A DNA stretch of 64,000 nt, from NCBI GenBank assembly GCA_963932145.1, contig OZ010593.1, positions 29,664,896 to 29,728,895 on the forward strand, read 5' to 3'. This DNA comes from Acanthosepion lycidas. Taxonomy: Eukaryota; Mollusca; Cephalopoda; Sepiida; Sepiidae. The notes beneath the pieces were generated by a model that was not told the DNA's origin, searched no databases, and was given only the letters and a program-made list of their open reading frames with translations. Shown piece by piece: positions 56,591 through 64,000 of the stretch; the first letter of the stretch is position 1, and every line of letters starts with the position of its first letter. A program made the position numbers and the translations under genes.

Positions 56591-56856
56591 CTAAATACCA
56601 TCTACCTTGAGTGGCCACCAGACCTTGTACAGGGTGCACCTTATTGTAAAATTTTTTATGGTAAAATTTACCATTTATTTCTGGTAATAAAATAATTATG
56701 TCCCATCTTTCATCCAATATAATAAAATAAATGTTTTAAGCACTAAAGCTGAATTAGTCCAATAAAACTTTATAAGCATCTATCTCAGAGTTGTTGCTAT
56801 ATTACAGTAACTCATAAATATCAATAGACATGGATAGATAGCAAGATAGATATACA

Positions 56857-57450
56857 GACTTACATCATAGAAGGAAAACCAACCATAAATGTTAATGATA
56901 ATATTAGCCATTTCCTTATAAGGAAAAATTTTGCATTCATTGACTAAGCAGCCAGTACTCGTTTTAGTTGAAATTTACAAAGATCTTGCACTTAAAATAA
57001 TTTTTCAGGAAAATAATTTTCTCATGTTCAATAGCATATTATTCTTTCCACTATTAATGGATGTTTCCTTCATAACATTTTATTTGAAGTAGTGTGGAAC
57101 ATCAACATTTTCATTATGTCATTATTTTCTCTTTGAGTCACATGTAATATCCATTTTAACTGTTTAAAGTCTCAAAGTGATGTAGTTTCTGTTACTTGGT
57201 ACAGTTCTTTGTTTGTGATTTTATAGCACCAGTCCACAATATTTGAAGATCATCTTCACCAAGCTCCATAGGTTTCACTCACTCAAAATTATTTTTAACC
57301 ATTGATCTTAGAAAGTGGTTGTATACAGCTGAGAGTTTAGATATTTCTGAATGATTTTGGCACCAAGCATACCAAAGTCTCGATCTGACAAGATTATTTA
57401 AGAACATAATTCAAGTAAATGTTTTGGTTTTGCTGCTGTTTTTGTGCTGC
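56857..57450 (+). repeat. Unclassified dispersed repeat, copy 2, with SINE-body segment at its left
   Basis: 56857-56922 matches the SINE body at 41275-41345 (inverted). 56921-57450 matches 40255-40760. The join suggests that both belong to one longer repeat. Confidence 0.75.
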
Positions 57451-58615
57451 CTATTCTATTTTCAATTTCCTTTTTTCCAATACTAAATTTGTTACAACTG
57501 ATCCAACCCAATAATGGCCAACCAAAGTTTCACACTAAACTGTTCTGATTTAACACTTAAGATATCTAAACTAAGTGTCAAAAGTTGAAACAAAATTATT
57601 GATCTTATTTGAAAGCTTCCACTGTGCACTAACCTTTTAAATGTATGAAATTAGAAACGAAATTTTTAAAAAGTCCATTTGATTAAAAATTTAGCATCAA
57701 TTGATTACAAACATGAAGAGGTTCCAACAATATGTTCAACTTTGCAACTTCTACAATGAGATATATTCTTCTTGAAACAATAGAATCTAATTATTCACCA
57801 GAGATTTTAAATATTTACTCAATATTAAAATATTGATAAATTAAATTATGCAGAAGTCAGTTTAGAATTATTCTTTTAGTTTAAACACATTAGTTTCCAT
57901 GCAGATTTGGCTTTAAGCCATTTGGACATACTGCTCCAAGAAGTGGCCACTGCTACAGTAATTTCTACTTCTTCATCTTTTTCTCCTCTTCTTTCTCTTC
58001 TCCTCCCTCTGCCTTCTCCTCTTCTTCTTCTTCTTCACTTGAATACCCTTAACTAGTTCCTTACATTTGTCTCTATCTAAGGGACACATTTCTTGTTGAC
58101 CTACACAACGAGTAATGTGGTATGAAAATTTACATTTACTAGACATGCCATTTTTCAATTGCTTGTAAGTATGATTCAGTATTAGTGGCTCACAATTCCT
58201 ATTACCAACAATAGTATTCAGTTTACTAGAATTAGTTGACCCATGCCATTATAGTTAGCTGTATCACTTGTCTTCCTCCATTGATCCCAGCATATCAAGC
58301 CAATGTCTGTGGATGCTTGTTTATCTATAAAAACAAAGAGCTACTGTCTGTTAAATGTTTATGTCATTGAGTTTTCCTTCTCAAGGTGACTAAGATTTGT
58401 CTGACTCCTACCCATTGACCTGTCCTGCTAGGTTGGGGCCTGTTGGGAGATAAACTCCTGCCAGTATAGCTCTCTTTTTTGTGCAGATGTGTTTTCTTTT
58501 CCATGACTCCTTCCAGCAATTTGTTATGATGCAATGTGTACATCTGCAGTGATTGTGGGCATGCAGAGAGCATGTGACATAAAGTGCCTCAATCACAATA
58601 CATAATTTGTATATA
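57451..58615. other. No gene; TTC-rich tract 57968-58040
   Basis: The reverse frame at 57973-58158 has cysteines followed by a lysine/arginine-rich tail encoded by the TTC/TCC repeat. No homologue recognised; judged chance. Confidence 0.45.
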
Positions 58616-58619
58616 TCAT

Positions 58620-59065
58620 TGTCAGAGGGACTTCTTTAAGGCCATAGTAGAATCTGTCTTGCTCTACAGCTCAACAGCATAGACACTGATGAAACACCAA
58701 GAAGCATCACTTGATGGAACATACACAAAGATGTTACGAGTTGCATTGGACATCAGCTGGAAGAAACACCCAACAAGAAATGCCTGTATGGACACCTTCC
58801 TCCTATCTTAGTTTCAATAAGAGAGAGAAAGCTTTGGCTAACTGGTAACTCCTGGGAAAGTAAGTCAGAAATTGTGAGTGATACCCTCCTACGTAACCCA
58901 TTGTGCAGCAAAAGATCAGTTGAAAACCCTCATCACACCAACATTGACCAACTTGTAGATGACTCTGGATGTCATCTGAAGGACCTGCCAATAGCGATGC
59001 TTGACAGAGAGGGTTGGAAGGAATGAGTCAAGAGAATCTGAGAAGAATTTTTGACCTGATGATGA
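58620..59065 (+). pseudogene. LINE reverse transcriptase C-terminal region (third LINE type)
   Basis: Frames read FFKAIVESVLLYSSTAWTLM and MLRVALDISWKKHPTRNACM. EREKLWLTGNSW follows, then LVDDSGCHLKDLPIAMLDRE, ending GWKE and a stop. This is the thumb and post-RT region ending in the DRDGWR block common in invertebrate LINEs. One stop and a frameshift are seen near 58810-58830. Confidence 0.88.
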
Positions 59066-60415
59066 TGAGTGTCAGTGTACTCCCACAGTTTGATGTTGGT
59101 TGTATTTAATAGGGGATCATAGGTAGATCGCAAGAGGAATGATATCTAGAGATCACTGAGATCCTTTCTTTAATATGATTAAGCTGGTCCTTAAGGCCTG
59201 CCCTCTCATGAATTGGAGCTTCTTTGAGTCGGCTATTCACAATGCTCTACTCTTAGTTTACTATTCTGAATCTGTTGTTTATTTATTTGTTTGTCTTCTT
59301 TCCTATCCCCTCTTGCTGTTATCACACCAAACCACTTAAGACAAACCTTGTGCACAACTCTGCAGAAAGACCTGATCTGCTGGCTAATGGGGTCCTTTAC
59401 ATGGTTGGTAAGTATTAATGAGAGTTCCTGATAGAGATTCAAACAAGTAGCTCTCTGATTTCCTTTGGACCATTGGATTCCTGGTTTGCTTGGAATTTCC
59501 CCAGGGTCCTGATGCTCAGCAATGGGATTATAAACACTGTGGGTGTAATCTGGATTCGTAATCCCATCATTTGGCTTACATTCCCCAATAGGGAAACTGC
59601 ATTGCCTGTACCCGTGTGCCTTATGGATACATAAACTTCACAGCCTGTCAAATTTCCTGCTGCAATCAGATGTTGTAGCCAGTTTCAAGTCTGTCATTAT
59701 CATTTGAATCAGTCAGGTGGGTGATATATTCTTCCTCCCTGCTAGAGATACCGAGAGAGCATTTTTGTTGTGTTAGTCATATTTGCTTTAGTATTCCTGT
59801 CTTTCTAGGATGCTTCCCCAACTTTCTGGGGAGTAAATTTGTCTTTGCGAAGGGTTGTCTTACTTTCCAGAGAGTCTTGTTGTTCATTTTTTCTATATAC
59901 AAAATTATTCTAAGCAATTGGCAACATTGAGCCTGGAAGGAGTTTATCTCTTGCTAACATAGCTCTGCAGGTCATAGGATCATGCAAGCTACTCTACCAC
60001 TTCAAGATACTTAATCATAAAATGGAATTATAGTTGGTTAGTTGGTTGGTTGACCTGTATAGTAGAATATCAACCTCTATGGGGTATTTAATCTGAAATA
60101 AAAAATGTGTTTTTCATATTTTTGCTGTAAAATTGTATTGTTGCTCATTTTATTATAAAAATGTACTGTTGATTTTTGTCTGAGATATTAACTATTTTTA
60201 TTTTCCCATAGCTGAGACCCTAACAGGTGCTACTACCCTAGGTTAAGGTGAACCAGGGAACAACATCAGTTAAGACATGGTTTCACACTCATGAAAACCT
60301 CCAATCTCCTGATCAGAGACCTTGCTGCCAGGTGTAGTTTATCATCATATCCAGGACAATGGAATTCTAGTATTGTCAAATATACACAACATATGGTATC
60401 ATATACCTAAAATCA
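59066..60415. other. No recognised gene; unrecognised reverse frames 59233-59651
   Basis: Two adjacent reverse frames of about 70 residues show no motif. An alternative frame reads PNDGITNPDYTHSVYNPIAE, which looks protein-like but I cannot assign it. It may be a decayed element. Confidence 0.35.
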
Positions 60416-60419
60416 GATT

Positions 60420-60665
60420 ACAGGTTTAAGAGGGAACAGTAATGTTTTTTATTTTGTTTTTGACTTTTGTTGCTTGAAGGAACTTTTGACTCTTTAACAT
60501 ATTACTTTGTCCCTGTTCTCCAATCCATTTGCACAAACTTATTGGGTAGATTAATTGCTGTTTTCTGATGCTTCTTTTGTCCTCAGTATTTCTTGTGAGT
60601 GTCAAATTCTTTAGGTCCTCTTTTCTCAAAAGCCAAAGAATTGACTGGCTAAAATGCTATTGCAA
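60420..60665 (-). pseudogene. RTE-like LINE 3' region
   Basis: A reverse frame reads MRKEDLKNLTLTRNTEDKRS, then LCKWIGEQGQSNMLKSQKFL, the C-terminal blocks of this LINE family. Confidence 0.88.
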
Positions 60666-60819
60666 CAATGTTCTTTAAGAGCTTCGGAAAAACAAACAGA
60701 ATTTTGAAAAGTGATACTCAACTCAGGCTTAGTTTTATCAAGAGTATTAATCAAATAAATTTTTTCTAACTATATTTGAACATATGACATGCTTAGCTAT
60801 AACACAAGAATTTCTTCTG

Positions 60820-60945
60820 GACAGGTTTTATTAAATTCAACCAAAAATATATGCCTGTTTAATATCATATTATGTTTTTCCAATTTTCAAATAGGATTTT
60901 GTATATCAGGATTGAAATTATGGATAAATTGTCCTTTGTTTCATT
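60820..60945 (+). repeat. Lone arm of the 44-kb foldback element
   Basis: ttattaaattcaaccaa, tgcctgtttaat and tttttccaattttcaaata match the left-arm sense of 44030-44365. No second arm is nearby. Confidence 0.78.
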
Positions 60946-60954
60946 CTTAGCGAC

Positions 60955-61010
60955 CACTTCCATTTTAGTGGCTTTACTGCCTTACTTGGATGAAATTATT
61001 AGAAAAAGAA
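60955..61010 (+). mobile_element. LINE 3' tail fragment
   Basis: ttttagtggctttactgcct followed by tacttggatgaaat resembles the LINE tails at 2.08 and 27.5 kb. Confidence 0.5.
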
Positions 61011-61239
61011 TGTCCTGATTTAAAAGTAATTCATCACGTTGGTTGGTTGTTTTTGTTTAGGGGTATATCAATGGGTTATTTAATGCTGAAATTTAAATAT
61101 TTTGCAGGCAATTTCATTTTTATTTTTTGAGAGATAATAATGGTTTAATAATAGATGTCTCACTAATTAACCCATAGCTGGGGGTGAAGAGGTGGATGCA
61201 TACTTTTCCCAAGGATATTTGCATGTTGTTTTTGTTCAA

Positions 61240-61425
61240 AAACCATCTCAACCATTATCAAGAACCATGTGCTACAGAATCACAAAGAACTTTATCAAAT
61301 AACAAAAACCACACCACTTAAATATTTTCAACTGTACCAGTAACTAAAATGGATATCACATGTAATTAAATAGATGTCACATGTGACTCAAAGAGAAAAT
61401 AATGATAAAATGAAGATGTTGACTC
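61240..61425 (-). repeat. Unclassified dispersed repeat, inverted partial copy 3
   Basis: Reverse complement of 57100-57240 (tctctttgagtcacatgt, atatccattttagttactgg, gttctttgtgattctgtagc). Confidence 0.8.
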
Positions 61426-61429
61426 CCTT

Positions 61430-62552
61430 AGGAAGAAAGACAGTATCAATACTCAAAAAAAGTAATGACAGTGGACTTGTGAAAAAATCCTGAAAAAGCA
61501 ATTTGTAAAAAGTGTTATAGCATAACTACAGATGATAATGGGTATGTCCCCATTTGCATAAATACAGTAGTAAATATTGAATGTTGGTCAGCAGTTGGAG
61601 ATTGTGGAATTCACTTGACTCACTTCTAGCAGTTGACTACTTCTTCGACACACTGCTGGTGAATCTTATATGTGTTGTTCTTGTCCTAAGTATTATTGTT
61701 CATTAGTAACCTTCATTTAATTATTCTATTCAGTAACCTTCCCTAGATTACAACAGAAAGATTTTATAAATTTCAGCCGATGATTGTACTATCTGCTTGG
61801 TCAATGATTGTTAAATATTTCCTCATAGAAAACATCTAATGTTAACTTTATCTCTATAAATTCTTTCATTTTCATGAATTGTCTGCACGTAAGTTATGAT
61901 TCCATATTTTTTAAACTTTTCTCTTCATTTTTCTTGCTTTCAGTACATTTAGATTGATATATTCATTGGCCTACTTCAAGGTGACATTTTTTTCCTTTTC
62001 ATCTAATTAAAATAAATCGATCTCTTACAAGCATGTCATTGAAAGTAATAAAGGAAAATATATGAAATAATTAGATAAATTTACTCTCTGATATAATTGT
62101 TAACGATATTGTAATATTATCATCATGCAGACCGATTGAAAACAGAAAAGATTATCTTTTATACATAACATTACATTTTATTCAACTATGGACTTCAATT
62201 ACCATTGGCCATTGTGGGTGTATGCCTTATTTGGTAATGCCCACTACTTTCCCATGTGCATTTAAAAGAGAGAACCTCACTGCTTCTCAGGTATATTATA
62301 TATTTACCACTCATATGTTTTTTCCCTCAAGTGCATATACCAGGCACACCATACATTTGACATCTTCTGAGTTCCAAGTCTATTCTAACATGATCAGGGG
62401 TGAGACACATACAATAATATTTTGTATTATATATTGGTGTCTAAGCCAGATTCCCCACTAGGTTTTCTACTGATGACATGTCACCCTACAAGACAAAAAC
62501 AAGAAATGCAAAAGGTTGGATGAGCTTCTTATAGAGGCCAGCTTGTATATAT
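61430..62552. other. No recognisable gene
   Basis: AT-rich; a 79-residue forward frame at 62222-62461 has no motif. Confidence 0.5.
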
Positions 62553-62878
62553 TAAGGGTGTTCCAATAACTTGGATAAATTTTAAATGTGAATTAATTTT
62601 AAGCGTCTAATAATCTTTTTTTTTCTTTCAGATTTAACAATTTAAGTCTTTGGTAATTTCAACCATGGAAAGATTAACAATCAAACTATGTGTTAAAGTT
62701 ATCAAAGCCTATTATGAAAATGGACGTTCAAACAAAAAGGAATGAGAAGTTCCCAGGTCACATCATCTCTCAAAACAGTGAAGTCAATTGGCCACTATAA
62801 TCGTGTGACTTGATACCTTTAGATTTCTTCCTTTGGGTCATCTCAAAAGTAAGATCTATGGCAACAAACCAACAACAA

Positions 62879-62880
<2 letters not shown>
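62553..62880 (+). pseudogene. Internally deleted copy of the DUF4817-like transposon
   Basis: The start (agggtgttccaataacttgg), leader and N-terminus MERLTIKLCVKVIKAYYENG match the copy at 54674. After the SNKKE segment the sequence jumps to the C-terminal part near the third catalytic residue (SCDLIPLDFFLWVISK, 62805-62850). The central catalytic region is missing. Confidence 0.85.

Positions 62881-62881
<1 letters not shown>

Positions 62882-62936
<55 letters not shown>
62882..62936. repeat. (TA)n-(TG)n microsatellite
   Basis: About 19 TA then 9 TG dinucleotides, directly after the deleted transposon. Confidence 0.95.
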
Positions 62937-62939
62937 AAT

Positions 62940-64000
62940 ATAAACTAAATAATGAGATACTAGCAACTGAATGTGCATATGACAGTGTATATATGCAGAA
63001 AAGTAAATAAATATTTATTTAATTTATGGTGCAAACAAATAGTTCAATGTAGTTAAACTGAGCTATGAAGTATATATTAATAAATATACATTTACCTTTA
63101 TGCAACTTAAAGTTTCATGGTTTCCCAAGTCATCAGGCACATATGGCAAATGAGTCGCTTATTACAGCTGTTTTTTTTTTAAATACTGGCTTTTATGGGA
63201 AGAATGCTAAATTATATGCAGATTTAAAGCTAATATAAACCCAAATATATTATTGGGGTGAAAATCCAAAATATACAGTGTATGGAAGGAGATATTGGGA
63301 AAAACAAAGCTAAAATAAAGAGAGAATAATGTAAGCTTAAAGTTTATGTCGTACATGTTTTTCCATTGCGAAAAAAAAAAAGATTTAAATTAAAAATTAA
63401 TTAAAAGTAAGGAGCAAGCAAAATGAATAAAAAGGGGTAGACACAGTGTATTGTATATTGTTTATAAACAATCTCTATGTTTCAAGGCGGGTAACACTGC
63501 ACAGTACATAAAGTTAATGTTTAATAATATTAGGATATAAATTTTAAAAAAAAAAAAGTGTAGATAGACAGAGAAGGTAAAAGGTGAGAAAAATTAAAAA
63601 AATTAAAAAATTTAAAGATAAGAGGAACACTGTGTAATCCATTATGTGTTAATAGATGCTTAAGTGGTTAAATGGTCGTGGGTAATAAGTATTTACTCTA
63701 ATTTATTTAATGGGCAGATTTGGGTAAAAAGATTTATCCAGAATCAAAATACTTTAGGAGAGAGCTTTTTTTATGGGTGCGAGCTATCATGAGCTCACTA
63801 GTTTGTTAAGCAGGTTAGAGTCATTAATATTTCTGAGAATTAATCTTTTTTCCAGCAAACTCAGGTTACATCAGTTACAGCGGCCAGAAAAAGCTGTAGT
63901 TTTGGTGACAAAATTCAAATTTACTACCAGTGTGTAGTTTGGATTTCCCATCAAATTTTGAGAGTGCCATAGAATTTGAATATTGTTTATATATAAGCGC
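62940..64000. other. No recognisable gene
   Basis: A-rich sequence with A-runs at 63370, 63550 and 63600. No motif seen. Confidence 0.5.

Noticed and set aside
57973..58158. Small cysteine- and lysine-rich protein on the reverse strand
   Set aside because: The basic tail is the product of a TTC/TCC repeat; no signal peptide, homologue or promoter seen.
59233..59651. Reverse-strand paired frames as a host gene
   Set aside because: No motif, no conserved frame across the junction, and the neighbouring DNA is LINE-derived.

Overview
This window looks like repeat-rich intergenic DNA from an animal nuclear genome. A mollusc is likely and a cephalopod is the best guess. The clues are an AT-rich background, long (TA)n and (CA)n microsatellites, a tRNA-derived SINE at 23.4 kb whose body resembles the core of cephalopod SINEs, and LINE, Gypsy, mariner, Tc1 and hAT remnants typical of marine invertebrates. 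The taxonomic call is inference. I found no convincing host protein-coding exon, rRNA, functional tRNA gene, CRISPR array or bacterial feature. Only one long reading frame is undamaged: a mariner transposase at 52.4-53.4 kb, and its third catalytic aspartate has become asparagine.

Layout. 0-8 kb holds an RTE-like LINE 3' fragment, a 138-bp satellite split by a LINE 3' end, a reverse-strand jockey/CR1-like LINE reverse transcriptase, a cluster of TA microsatellites with inverted units, and a forward-strand LINE endonuclease copy. 9.1-11.4 kb is a 2.3-kb pyrimidine-rich minisatellite with 45- and 34-bp units. 12.5-18.9 kb is a three-level nest: a reverse-strand LINE is split by a full-length Ty3/Gypsy element (TSD acatt), whose 3' LTR is split by a solo LTR (TSD ccttt). 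19-23 kb has a solo LTR with a 5-bp TSD and a 39/78-bp tandem repeat. 23.4-29.4 kb has the SINE, a mariner C-terminal half inside an RTE-like LINE, an 80-bp mariner MITE and a hAT-like MITE. 30-42 kb mixes RTE-like LINE fragments, an old minisatellite interrupted by several insertions, solo LTRs, a broken Tc1 transposase, and two copies of a LINE 3' end with a C2H2-like motif.

43-50 kb has microsatellites, a foldback element, a short solo LTR (TSD aaaat), a damaged LINE RT, a satellite of about 135 bp, a small TIR transposon and a 98-bp tandem array. 50.1-54.3 kb is a second Gypsy element on the reverse strand with both LTRs, PBS and PPT visible. It has lost gag, protease and most of RT, carries two partial RNase H segments, and contains the mariner. 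54.7-64 kb has two decayed copies of another Tc1/mariner-type transposon, LINE pieces, an LTR fragment and AT-rich sequence without recognisable content.

There are no operons or pathways here; the relations are insertion order and shared ancestry. The most interesting non-obvious signals are a hairpin-rich module shared by LTRs with different ends and showing compensatory changes, the DD34N mariner, two 80-bp palindromic MITEs whose arms changed together, and several inverted or foldback repeats that no standard feature explains. All coordinates of decayed elements are approximate because they were judged by eye.
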